Source: Desulfocapsa sp.
Lineage (GTDB): Bacteria; Desulfobacterota; Desulfobulbia; Desulfobulbales; Desulfocapsaceae
Assembly (NCBI GenBank): GCA_013792135.1
Contig: VMSP01000058.1
Span: forward strand, 24,911-88,910
Reading direction: 5' to 3'
DNA: 64,000 nucleotides
Shown: piece by piece, positions 46,978 through 54,502 of the stretch
How the letters are laid out: every line of letters starts with the position of its first letter
Numbering within the stretch: the first letter of the stretch is position 1
The notes under the pieces: generated by a model
Database searches by the model: none
The model's input: the letters and a program-made list of their open reading frames with translations, nothing else
What the model was told of the DNA's origin: nothing
Made by a program: the position numbers and the translations under genes

Positions 46978-48108
46978 TTATATTTTCTGGGGTTCCCTAG
47001 ATGCTGTAATGAATTTCCCTAATATTATCATAAAAACAGTTGCAGCTAGTAGAATACTTGTAAAATTAATTGCGCCGAGTAAAGCATTTGTAAAATACAC
47101 TTTATAAACCATTGATCCCAAAACTTGGGTTCCAACAAACCCTCAGACAATCCCCCATTGTGCAGGAGAAAAATCAGAAGACAGAAAGTTCTTTTGTAAA
47201 TATTCTCTCAATAAGACAACTGAAAAGATGAAGCAAGTTGTTGCAGCTAGATATGAAAACACAAGAACTAAAAATGAAATTGTATTTGTGCTAAAAGCAT
47301 AAGTCTTACCAGCATATCCTAGTAATTTATAGAAACTAAATCCCAAGAGACACATTGGTGGTACTGTTAAAAAAAATGCTGGTAATAAATTTACACCAGG
47401 CATTACTTTCGATTTGATTTGTTGATAAACAAGTATTGTTACTTTTATGGCAAACACAACAATTCCAACCAACAAGGTGATTGTTGTCATAAATGCTGCT
47501 GATGATGATATTAAATTACTATTAGATGAACTTACAATACTTGAACCAAGTAGTGAAACCGCACCAAACGCTAACACATCAAGCAACCAACCAAAATTTA
47601 GTTTTCCATATTCAGAAAAATCTGTAGAAATAACCTTAGCAACTTTTATTTCAAATGATAGCAACATAAACCACAAACAGTTAAATATAATAAATGCTGG
47701 CAACATTAAGCTCTGCATATTTGCTGTTATTTGCGGCACAAAAAAACTAACAGGACCAAATAAAACTACCATAGTCATTGGTAATGAAATTATTGGTGAA
47801 AATATTGCTGAACTAGCCAAAGGATTTTCTATTATTTTTTTGAAATCATTGGTTTTAAGTAACCATACGAAAAGTTCCTTTAAGAAAATTACAGTCAGAA
47901 TAAAATGAATGACTATAAATAATCCCATTACTGCTATTAAAAATATGGCTGTTGCGTACTCTAAGGGACTGCTTGAAAGTAATGATAATTTGGATAAGGC
48001 AATTTCTTCTTCACTTTTGAAAATATTTATTTTTAAAAAAATATATGGCATTAAAGCAACTCCAGCTGCTGCCAATGTTCCTTGAAATTTTAGTGGTGTA
48101 AATTTCAT
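46978..48108 (-). CDS. Polytopic membrane selenoprotein (UGA at 47143-47145 read as Sec)
   Basis: Reading through the in-frame TGA at 47143-47145 gives 376 residues: 321, Sec322, then 54 more to TAA at 46978. The first part has about eight hydrophobic segments with TDT/SLAC1-like words ('NPLASSAIFSPIISLPMTMVVLFGP'); the part after Sec contains 'LLGAINFTSILLAATVFMIILGKF', a further membrane helix, so stopping at UGA would truncate the protein in mid-topology. The local context is AQWGIV-Sec-GFVGTQ. A 5-bp hairpin (CCCAA/TTGGG, loop GTT) starts 13 nt after the UGA. AGAGGG precedes the ATG by 5 nt. Last gene of the operon. I infer a membrane redox or transport component fed by the small upstream selenoproteins. 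Confidence 0.8.
47114..47132 (-). promoter_or_regulatory. Candidate bacterial SECIS of the membrane selenoprotein
   Basis: Stem CCCAA/TTGGG with loop GTT, extended below an A-A mismatch by GA/TC. The loop begins 18 nt after the UGA and starts with G, within the usual bacterial SECIS spacing. Confidence 0.6.
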
Positions 48109-48153
48109 AGATACCCTCTTCGCCTCCTTTTCCGTGTATTTATTGAATCGGTG

Positions 48154-48420
48154 TCAGATTGTTTCGGAGAGTATATTGTTCAGATAGTCCGCCATTTTTT
48201 CCTTGGATGTGGCTATATCCAAAGGAACCCATTGCTGGTTGATAAATATATTGGTTGAGCCTTTCAGAGAATAGGCCGTAGCTTCGGGTGAATCGGTAGT
48301 ATAAATGTGCAGGTCAAGTTGATCTTTGAACCTTTCTTGCATAGCGCTGGCCACACCTGTGGCCTTCTGACATGTTACTCAAGCAGGGTTGCCGCTGTGA
48401 AACACAATCATCTCTATCAT
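48154..48420 (-). CDS. Thioredoxin/glutaredoxin-like selenoprotein with UxxC motif
   Basis: 88 residues from ATG 48420 (GGAGG 5 nt upstream) to the TGA at 48154. The in-frame TGA at 48379-48381 is codon 14; read as Sec it gives IVFHSGNPA-Sec-VTC-QKA, a Sec-x-x-Cys redox motif placed exactly after the first beta strand of a thioredoxin fold. The rest ('LHIYTTDSPEATAYSLKGSTNIFINQQWVPLDIATSKEKMADYLNNIL') completes a small glutaredoxin-like domain with two further strands. A hairpin with loop AGGT follows. Without UGA decoding no start with a ribosome site is left. Cytoplasmic, probably a dithiol/selenothiol oxidoreductase. Confidence 0.88.
48349..48364 (-). promoter_or_regulatory. Candidate SECIS of the UxxC selenoprotein
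   Basis: Perfect 6-bp stem GGCCAC/GTGGCC with loop AGGT, loop starting 20 nt after the UGA (GG 21 nt). The GGU in the apical loop is the feature that SelB reads in the known E. coli element. Confidence 0.8.
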
Positions 48421-48483
48421 GATTTCCTCCATTTTTATTGCTGCATAGGTTTTGGAATTTTTTTCTGACTCTTGTCATTTGGC

Positions 48484-48765
48484 TTATGTCTCTTCTGGGC
48501 ATGGCAATCCTAAGTGACGGCAGATGCACGCCTCTACCGCATCCAGTGACACATCCGCCCCTTCGACCACAATTTCATCCTCCACCATGACCGCCGGGGC
48601 CACAGGCAAGTCCAGCTCAAACCAGGCATCGGTCTGGTACTCGGCTCTGGGTTTTGAAATGGTTTCAATGGTAATACCGTATTTTGCGCCCAGCCTGGGC
48701 ATCATTTCCAGAAAATGGCCTCAGGCCTTACCGTTGGGTTCATTCAGAAAAAACCTCATCAACAT
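48484..48765 (-). CDS. Small thioredoxin-fold selenoprotein with a single Sec
   Basis: 93 residues from ATG 48765 (AGGAG just upstream; a second ATG two codons later is also possible) to the stop at 48484. The in-frame TGA at 48721-48723 is codon 15, giving RFFLNEPNGKA-Sec-GHFLEMM. It again falls after the first strand of a thioredoxin-like fold; 'PVAPAVMVEDEIVVEG' is the cis-Pro strand and turn of glutaredoxins, and the C-terminus has Cys pairs (EACICRH, GLPCPEE). A hairpin GCCCA/TGGGC follows the UGA. Likely a redox partner of its neighbours. Confidence 0.85.
48688..48700 (-). promoter_or_regulatory. Candidate SECIS of the single-Sec protein
   Basis: Perfect 5-bp stem GCCCA/TGGGC with loop GGC, loop starting 25 nt after the UGA and beginning with GG. 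Confidence 0.65.
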
Positions 48766-48781
48766 AGTGCTCCTCATCTGA

Positions 48782-49231
48782 TTAAATTTTTTGTTCTCGG
48801 CGCAGCTTGGCAAGCAGGAATATCGCGCCACTGTGAGAGAATCCAAGATTATTCGAAAGATCTTCTGCTTTACTTTCAGGGTGCTGCTGGAGAAAGGTCC
48901 GCACCTCATCTTCCAGTTCTTCAAGCCAGTCCTCAAAAAGGATTAATAACTCAGGATCAGTGACAGATTGGAGTTGTCTGGAGCGAGCCACTTTATCCAC
49001 CAGGCTTTGACACATCTTTGTAGGGTCGACACCTTCGCCCATGCACTCCGCCAGTCAGAGATGTACGAGACTGGCAACCTTGTCGGCGCCAGCTTCACCA
49101 ATGAGATTGACGACAAAATTTAGACGAAGCTCTTCGTTTACCTGGGAGAAAAGTCCGCGGAGAACGACTCCCAACCTGTTCAAGGCTGCTTCTGGTCCCA
49201 TTCTGTCAATTATTTCTTGAATTTCATCCAT
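48782..49231 (-). CDS. Helical selenoprotein of unknown family with UxxxC motif
   Basis: Two apparent ORFs (49252-49055 and 49042-48782) are in the same frame and separated only by TGA (49055-49057) plus four codons. Read through, they give about 149 residues from ATG 49231 (GGGGAG upstream; GTG at 49252 also possible). The core is 'VASLVHL-Sec-LAEC-MGEGVD', a Sec-x3-Cys motif at the junction of two helical halves. It is almost all helical, with no recognised domain. A hairpin with loop AGGTG begins 15 nt after the UGA. First selenoprotein gene of the operon, right after arsR. Possible role: Sec-based sensor or electron carrier. Confidence 0.82.
49023..49040 (-). promoter_or_regulatory. Candidate SECIS of the UxxxC protein
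   Basis: Stem GGG-CGA / TCG-A-CCC with one bulged A and loop AGGTG, loop starting 20 nt after the UGA. The AGGT loop is shared with the UxxC gene. Confidence 0.7.
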
Positions 49232-49255
49232 ACGAACAGGTACTCCCCCCACATG

Positions 49256-49573
49256 TTAAAAGGTTGTTCTTTCACTGAGTAATGCCGCGCCCAGTTCATC
49301 TAATCCTGCCAATATTATAAGAATCCGTTGATCTGTCATCTCGTAATATACGAAGGGACCGCTTCGCTCCACCTTCACCAGCAAGGCCCTTCTCAGTTCC
49401 TTGAGATGATGAGAAACAAGTGGTTGCGATAAACCGAGTTCTTCAACAATCCTGGAGACAGATTTTTTCACCTTGCTGACACATATCAGAATACGCAGTC
49501 GATTCTCATCAGCCAGGCATTTGGCAAGAAAGGCAAGACTGTGAATATTCAGGTTATCTGCGCGGTTATTCAT
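49256..49573 (-). CDS. ArsR/SmtB-family transcriptional regulator
   Basis: 105 residues: 'LAFLAKCLADENRLRILICVSKVKKSVSRIVEELGLSQPLVSHHLKELRRALLVKVERSGPFVYYEM' is a winged-helix ArsR domain. Cys12-area residues (KCLAD, ICVSK) could bind metal or metalloid, though the classic ELCVCDL box is replaced. It is cotranscribed with and upstream of the selenoprotein genes, 2-25 bp from the next, so it probably represses the operon and is released by a thiophilic ligand or redox signal. Confidence 0.9.
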   Translation of the reverse strand: MNNRADNLNIHSLAFLAKCLADENRLRILICVSKVKKSVSRIVEELGLSQPLVSHHLKELRRALLVKVERSGPFVYYEMTDQRILIILAGLDELGAALLSERTTF

Positions 49574-49597
49574 GTCAAGTTAAATAGAGAGAAAGAC

Positions 49598-49882
49598 TTA
49601 GTATGTAAATTTGCCAAAGATTTCTTCGATGGTCTTGTCATGAACCCCGTGTTCTTCGAGGACATCTTTTGCGTGTGTCAGAAATTGCTGTCGTTTCAGT
49701 TCGGCGCTGCTGTTTGTCAAGCCTTGTCGAGCATAACAAAGAAGTAGGGAAGGAACATCAGTCTCTGCCAAGTCTGCCGCTTCTTGTATTTGTCCCAAAA
49801 GATCGACAGGGATTTTTAACGTTAGCGGAGCGTAATCATTATCATTCGAAGTCATTTGACATTGGCATATGCTTTCTTTCAT
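49598..49882 (-). CDS. Small protein with a ribbon-helix-helix-like start, first gene of the selenoprotein operon
   Basis: 94 residues, AGGAGG 7 nt before the ATG. 'YAPLTLKIPVDLLGQIQEAADLAETDVPSLLLCYARQGL' has the strand-helix-helix pattern of ribbon-helix-helix proteins, followed by a helical tail. It starts with CQC. No family assigned. 24 bp upstream of arsR. Confidence 0.55.
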   Translation of the reverse strand: MKESICQCQMTSNDNDYAPLTLKIPVDLLGQIQEAADLAETDVPSLLLCYARQGLTNSSAELKRQQFLTHAKDVLEEHGVHDKTIEEIFGKFTY

Positions 49883-49904
49883 GATTCGACCTCCTCACAG
49901 ATTG

Positions 49905-49944
49905 AAAGGATAATGGGTTCCCACCATTGAGACACCTATCCTTT
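49905..49944 (-). promoter_or_regulatory. Leader hairpin of the selenoprotein operon
   Basis: Outer arms AAAGGATA/TATCCTTT (49905-49912, 49937-49944) with an inner AATGG/CCATT. It lies in the transcribed leader, 23 bp upstream of the first gene. Possible mRNA stability or attenuation element. Confidence 0.45.
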
Positions 49945-49954
49945 AGTATATAAT

Positions 49955-49986
49955 TATATATATAGACGTTTATATGTTGATGTCAA
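49955..49986 (-). promoter_or_regulatory. Promoter and likely ArsR operator of the selenoprotein operon
   Basis: On the minus strand TTGACA (49981-49986) is followed after 16-18 bp by TATATA. The -10 area overlaps the perfect palindrome TATATAATTATATA (about 49949-49962), the A/T-rich type of site bound by ArsR-family repressors. Confidence 0.65.
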
Positions 49987-50158
49987 GAGAAGAAACTTTG
50001 GATTATTATTGAACTGCACGGGGGGATTCAAAATTGGAATTCCACCTTCGCCGGGAACAATAGATTCCAAAGGTGGAGCTGGTTTCAATTTTAAATATTC
50101 ATCAATTACTTTTCGGCTCGGGTCAATCCATATTCGTTTATTTTGCCATGGCTGAACA

Positions 50159-51466
50159 TCAGAAAAAATACCTCACCCGTAGTTCCACAAGATAATCATT
50201 CGGTTTTTCGCCATATTCACTGGCATCCTCACCCTGGATGATGTTGGCCTTGAGCCGCACTTCCATATTGGTAATCCCGGTATAGATCACTTCAGGAGAC
50301 AGGGAAAAACTGCTGTCCTGCAGGTTCATGATACAGGTGATTGCCGGGGTGAAATACAACAGATCAAAGGGTTCTTTCTGACTGATCCGAGCATACAGAT
50401 AGTCCCGCATCGGATTCATCCTGCCGACCCCGCTTTCACTCGCCACCGTTGCTTTGGCCAGCAGCATTTCATTTCCCGTACTCAGATAGGTATTGTAGGC
50501 GTGGTCAATGAAAGAAAAATAGCCTGCCATCTCCTTGGCTTCATACCCTGTATCGTCATGGTAATATTCAACAATAGTTGTGACATCATTCTCCGTCAAA
50601 TAACGGAGACCTAGCAAATAACTGAAGGCGTCATATTCTGTTACCGATATCTGCCCAAGACTATCAATGGCCTTTTTCTGATAATCATCAATCCTGGCGA
50701 CCTCGCCATGTACTTCAAAAGAGGGCGTTATATTGCGTGAAAAATCGGCGCCATACCTGCTGGTTTTACTGGCACCGCTCAGAACAATGAAATCAATATC
50801 CGTGTCGTAGAACAGAAGATAGACTTTTCCCGCGACATTGAGGTGATCAGCCCTGCCGAAATCATCATTGAACGAATCATAAACAGGAATAAGCACCGGC
50901 GTAAAGGAAAGCGTCTGCAGGGGCCCGGAAAAACTTCTGGTATAGTCGGCAGAGGCCACAACAATACCTTCAAGACTCAACTCCGGGTCATCAGGGTTTT
51001 TAGGCCGGTCAAGGAAGGCCACAGGATTCCAGGCATAGCCCTTGCCCCAGCGCAAGGTCTTCTTTCCCGCCTCCAAAACAAGAGAAGACGAAGGTTTAAG
51101 GGACAGATACCCTTCATACACATTTGCCTCATCAGACCATTCATCAAAGGCATATCCACCGTTAACATTTATTCTGGTGAATAAACGAGCCATCCCCTTT
51201 TCATAGCTGCCTTCCAGTTGCAGCTTAAAGGCATACGCATCGGCAAGGACGGCCTCATCATGATTGTAATGCTTGAGCCGGTACAAAGCCGCGCCTTTAT
51301 CGGCGCTGGAGATTTCCGGGCTAAATTCCGTATATCCTCCGAGATAAAAGGGCTGTTTTTCCGTCTCGGAGAGATCAAATGAATAGTCTTCAGCACTCCA
51401 GGCCGGGGCAGGAGCGAAGAGCAGGAACAAAGCACAGAGCCACCAGAAACAGTGTCGATCCTTCAC
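50159..51466 (-). CDS. Outer membrane beta-barrel protein
   Basis: About 435 residues from GTG 51466; a TTG at 51505 overlaps the previous gene. Signal peptide ('CALFLLFAPAPAWSA'), then amphipathic strands throughout and a terminal aromatic 'LRVRYFF', the outer membrane insertion signal. Includes 'AGKKTLRWGKGYAWNPVAFLDRPKNPDDPEL', known from a family of barrels that sit beside ABC and LolA-like genes. It is the last gene of a four-gene operon, so probably the outer membrane part of an export path. Confidence 0.75.
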   Translation of the reverse strand: MKDRHCFWWLCALFLLFAPAPAWSAEDYSFDLSETEKQPFYLGGYTEFSPEISSADKGAALYRLKHYNHDEAVLADAYAFKLQLEGSYEKGMARLFTRINVNGGYAFDEWSDEANVYEGYLSLKPSSSLVLEAGKKTLRWGKGYAWNPVAFLDRPKNPDDPELSLEGIVVASADYTRSFSGPLQTLSFTPVLIPVYDSFNDDFGRADHLNVAGKVYLLFYDTDIDFIVLSGASKTSRYGADFSRNITPSFEVHGEVARIDDYQKKAIDSLGQISVTEYDAFSYLLGLRYLTENDVTTIVEYYHDDTGYEAKEMAGYFSFIDHAYNTYLSTGNEMLLAKATVASESGVGRMNPMRDYLYARISQKEPFDLLYFTPAITCIMNLQDSSFSLSPEVIYTGITNMEVRLKANIIQGEDASEYGEKPNDYLVELRVRYFF

Positions 51467-51476
51467 CTTACTGGCC

Positions 51477-52235
51477 TTACTTGGCCGCTTCGCGCAAGGA
51501 ATCAATGTTCGGCATGAATGTCATGGTAAACACCTCATCCTTGAATTCCCGCTGCTTGATCTTGGCCATGATCATCACAGATTTATACCCTTTATAGAGC
51601 GGACTGTCGGTTTCAATCACCGAGGGCCGAACGATGCCGCCGCCGAAGTCTTTCACCTCTTTGAAATAAAGGGTTTTGATAAGCATTAACCCCTCGGTCA
51701 GACATTCTATTTTGGTGGGTAACAGGGTTTTCGTATCCGCCCGCAACCTGACCCGATCATACGACACGGTCCTGGTCCTGGCCTTCAAGTGCAGGAGCAC
51801 CTCGCCTCCCTGCTCTTCTTTCTTTTCCACCGTGTATTCGGCGGCATAATCGAGCTGCATGATATCAGCATTATTAAACACCCCGCCAACTACCGACTGC
51901 AGACTGGTAATCCGCACCGGCTTGCCGACATTAGGGATATAGAGCCACATATTGTCACCCAGACGCAGGGTGCTGCGTCCTTTTTCACTGGCCGGCTCAA
52001 GAAAAAGAGAAGCAACCTTATCCGCGTCTTTTTTGACGGTATAGAGGATAAATTCCTTTTTCCGGCCGTCCGGTTCGATATTGATCAGCTTTCTATAGGA
52101 CTCATAGGATTCGGGGTTCATGTTCCGGTCAATCTGCTGCAGGAGTTGGGTGTCTTCCTCAGCGGCAGAAACCGTTCCCGCATAAACCGGGGCCAAAAAG
52201 AAAACGGCCAGTAAAACTGTCAGGTATTTTTTCAT
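51477..52235 (-). CDS. LolA-like outer membrane lipoprotein-sorting protein
   Basis: 252 residues from ATG 52235, which starts a signal peptide (MKKYLTVLLAVFFLAPVYA); the longer ORF to 52331 overlaps the permease gene. 'YESYRKLINIEPDGRKKEFILYTVKKDADKVASLFLEPASEKGRSTLRLGDNMWLYIPNVGKPVRI' is the LolA/LolB-like half-barrel. It should carry a lipid or lipoprotein across the periplasm from the adjacent ABC transporter. Confidence 0.8.
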   Translation of the reverse strand: MKKYLTVLLAVFFLAPVYAGTVSAAEEDTQLLQQIDRNMNPESYESYRKLINIEPDGRKKEFILYTVKKDADKVASLFLEPASEKGRSTLRLGDNMWLYIPNVGKPVRITSLQSVVGGVFNNADIMQLDYAAEYTVEKKEEQGGEVLLHLKARTRTVSYDRVRLRADTKTLLPTKIECLTEGLMLIKTLYFKEVKDFGGGIVRPSVIETDSPLYKGYKSVMIMAKIKQREFKDEVFTMTFMPNIDSLREAAK

Positions 52236-52248
52236 TGCAATTTCCCCT

Positions 52249-53487
52249 CTACACATGTCTGAGCGCTTGAATCGGATCCATGCGCGATGCTTTGACCGCC
52301 GGATAAAGACTGGCGATAACCGAGACCACAATAACCGTTATGGAGATGAAAAGCAGGTCTTTCGGGTGGAGTTGCGCCACCAGAAGCAGGTCTTTCTGTT
52401 GACCAAAATCAAAGGTAAGGTGGGCTATATTGACAATTTTGACCAGCGCCATGGCCACGAGACCACCGATAATCGCCCCAAACACCCCGAGAAGAAACCC
52501 TTCAACGACAAACATCGACAAAATCTTCCCCGGCAGGGTGCCTATGGCGGCAATGGTGCCGATTTCCCGGATCCTCTCATACACCGCCATGATCATGACA
52601 TTGGTGATACTGATCAGCACAATCATGGTCAGCATCAGTTTGATGGAGAGGGTCATGAGATCGATCATTTTGGAAATATTAAAAAAGGGAGAGAGCTTTT
52701 CCCAGGTGTGAATCTCAAACAGGGGTTTGTTCTCTTTATTCATCTCACCGGCCACAATTCCTTCAAGCCGCGAGCTGAAGGAGTGCAGGGAATCAAAGTT
52801 TTTTAAGCGAATGGCAATCTCGCTGACCTCCGCCTCTTCCATGCGCAGCAGCTCCACCGCATCGTCAAAATGAAGGTAGCCATCCCTGCCGCCGGGACCG
52901 GTAATGCCATCCAGAATGCCGGCCACGACAAACTGCCGACCGTTGACCGATCCATCTTTATTGGTGGCGATGATGACCACAGTGTCGTCGACCTTCACCT
53001 TCATCCCTTTGCTCAACAGGGCCGGAACCAGGATCTCACCACGCTTGAGCGTTTTCCGGCCTTCGGTTATCCGGGAAGAGAGCAGCGGCACCGTGGCAAA
53101 CTCTTTCTCCGGGACCACCCCGTTCAATCTGACATTGCTGGTCTCGGTATAATTGCTGAACATGGCTCCGAACTTGATGCGCGGCGAAGAGGCCTCGATC
53201 TCCGGCTGCCGATCAAGGATCTCTTGCAGACGATGGACGGCCTTGGCCTTCATGTTCAGGGTCAGAGGCAGGTTATCGATGGAGGCCACATACCCCTTCC
53301 TGTGCACCTGCAGATGACCAAGCATGGAATCGGTAATCTGGCCGACCATCATGTTTTTAAACGATCCGGACACCGACATGAAGAGGAGGACAAACACCAC
53401 GCCAACGGTAATAAGCGAGGCGGTCAACAGGGTCCGCCGTTTATAGCGCAGGAGATTACGCAGGGCGATCTGCAGTATCTTAAGCAT
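52249..53487 (-). CDS. FtsX/MacB-type ABC transporter permease (LolC/E-like)
   Basis: 412 residues: one membrane segment near 20-42, a large periplasmic MacB-PCD domain (about 45-270), then three segments (about 280-305, 325-355, 375-395) with the FtsX core 'MIVLISITNVMIMAVYERIREIGTIAAIGTLPGKI' and the end 'YPAVKASRMDPIQALRHV'. Extracts lipoproteins or moves signals in the inner membrane. Starts 8 bp inside the ATPase gene. Confidence 0.9.
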   Translation of the reverse strand: MLKILQIALRNLLRYKRRTLLTASLITVGVVFVLLFMSVSGSFKNMMVGQITDSMLGHLQVHRKGYVASIDNLPLTLNMKAKAVHRLQEILDRQPEIEASSPRIKFGAMFSNYTETSNVRLNGVVPEKEFATVPLLSSRITEGRKTLKRGEILVPALLSKGMKVKVDDTVVIIATNKDGSVNGRQFVVAGILDGITGPGGRDGYLHFDDAVELLRMEEAEVSEIAIRLKNFDSLHSFSSRLEGIVAGEMNKENKPLFEIHTWEKLSPFFNISKMIDLMTLSIKLMLTMIVLISITNVMIMAVYERIREIGTIAAIGTLPGKILSMFVVEGFLLGVFGAIIGGLVAMALVKIVNIAHLTFDFGQQKDLLLVAQLHPKDLLFISITVIVVSVIASLYPAVKASRMDPIQALRHV

Positions 53488-54184
53488 GATGCGCCTCCCC
53501 TTTCACCTGTCGGCTGATAAGTTTCCCATCCTCAAGCGTATAGAGGATTTCCGCCTCACCAACAATTTTCTGATCATGGGTGGAAAAGATAAAGGTGGTC
53601 TGCAGCTCATCGCGCATTTTCTTCATGAGTTCAAGGACCCGATAGGCAGTTTCATGGTCAAGATTGGCGGTGGGCTCATCGGCCAAGACCAGTTTGGGAT
53701 TGGTCACCAGGGCCCTGGCCACCGCCACCCGCTGCTTTTGGCCGCCGGAAATCTGGTCCGGGTATTTGCTGCTCTGGCTGCTCATACCCACTGCCTCCAA
53801 AAGCTCCGTCACCCTCTTCTTCCTTTCAGCTGCGGGCGTATTCTGGACCATCAGCAAGGGATATTCAATATTTTCATACACCGTCAACACCGGCAGCAAA
53901 TTGAAATCCTGAAAGATAAACCCGATGGAATGACCCCTGAAATTGGCGCTCTGCCGGCGATTGAATGACCGGATATCGGTATCGCCGATGGTCAAGCTGC
54001 CTGAGGTCGGTTTATCCAGGCAGCCGATAAGATTCAAAAGAGTTGTCTTGCCACTCCCGGAAGGCCCGATAAAAGAGACAAAAGAAGAGGTCTCAATGGT
54101 AAAGCTGACCCCTTTCAGCGCCGTCACCATCACCTCACCAACCTGGTAACTCTTCTCCAGATCCTTTGCGACAATAAATGTCAT
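53480..54184 (-). CDS. ABC transporter ATP-binding protein (LolD/MacB-like)
   Basis: 234 residues: Walker [10 protein letters not shown] at 40-48, Q-loop, signature '[15 protein letters not shown]', Walker B '[12 protein letters not shown]', H-loop 'FSTHD'. Belongs to the MacB/LolD class that drives mechanotransmission permeases. First gene of the export operon. Confidence 0.95.
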   Translation of the reverse strand: MTFIVAKDLEKSYQVGEVMVTALKGVSFTIETSSFVSFIGPSGSGKTTLLNLIGCLDKPTSGSLTIGDTDIRSFNRRQSANFRGHSIGFIFQDFNLLPVLTVYENIEYPLLMVQNTPAAERKKRVTELLEAVGMSSQSSKYPDQISGGQKQRVAVARALVTNPKLVLADEPTANLDHETAYRVLELMKKMRDELQTTFIFSTHDQKIVGEAEILYTLEDGKLISRQVKGEAHHA

Positions 54185-54502
54185 TTTCCCTCCCGTAGAC
54201 CTTCTTTAAGTTATTCCATTCAGTTGCCAGAATCCATTGCCAATGGCTACCCGCAACCGTCCTTCCAGGCAAAACAGATAATAACAAGCATAATTTACGC
54301 CAATCTTAAATGTTTTTTATCATACTGATAATGTTAGGTAAAACAAACAGCAAGGCCACCACTTGAGGCATCTTCTTTCTTGCTGGTTCAAACTTACCCG
54401 TTTTTTTTCTTTAAGATGAGTATTTCTTACCCAAGTGAGAATCGCACGAAGACATCCACACTCTACACTTATAAAATATGGAAAGAATCACTGCAAGCAA
54501 TG
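54185..54502. other. Spacer between the ABC operon and chrA
   Basis: 318 bp with no gene supported. It should contain the ABC operon promoter. No clear terminator was found for chrA. Confidence 0.4.

Noticed and set aside
47447-47908. 153-codon plus-strand frame inside the membrane selenoprotein gene
   Set aside because: Antisense shadow of a membrane protein, no ribosome site or domain.
48154-48354. Short ORFs at 48154-48354, 48484-48705 and 48782-49042 taken as complete genes from their first ATG after the TGA
   Set aside because: They lack ribosome sites and the first strand of the fold; reading through the UGA restores both.
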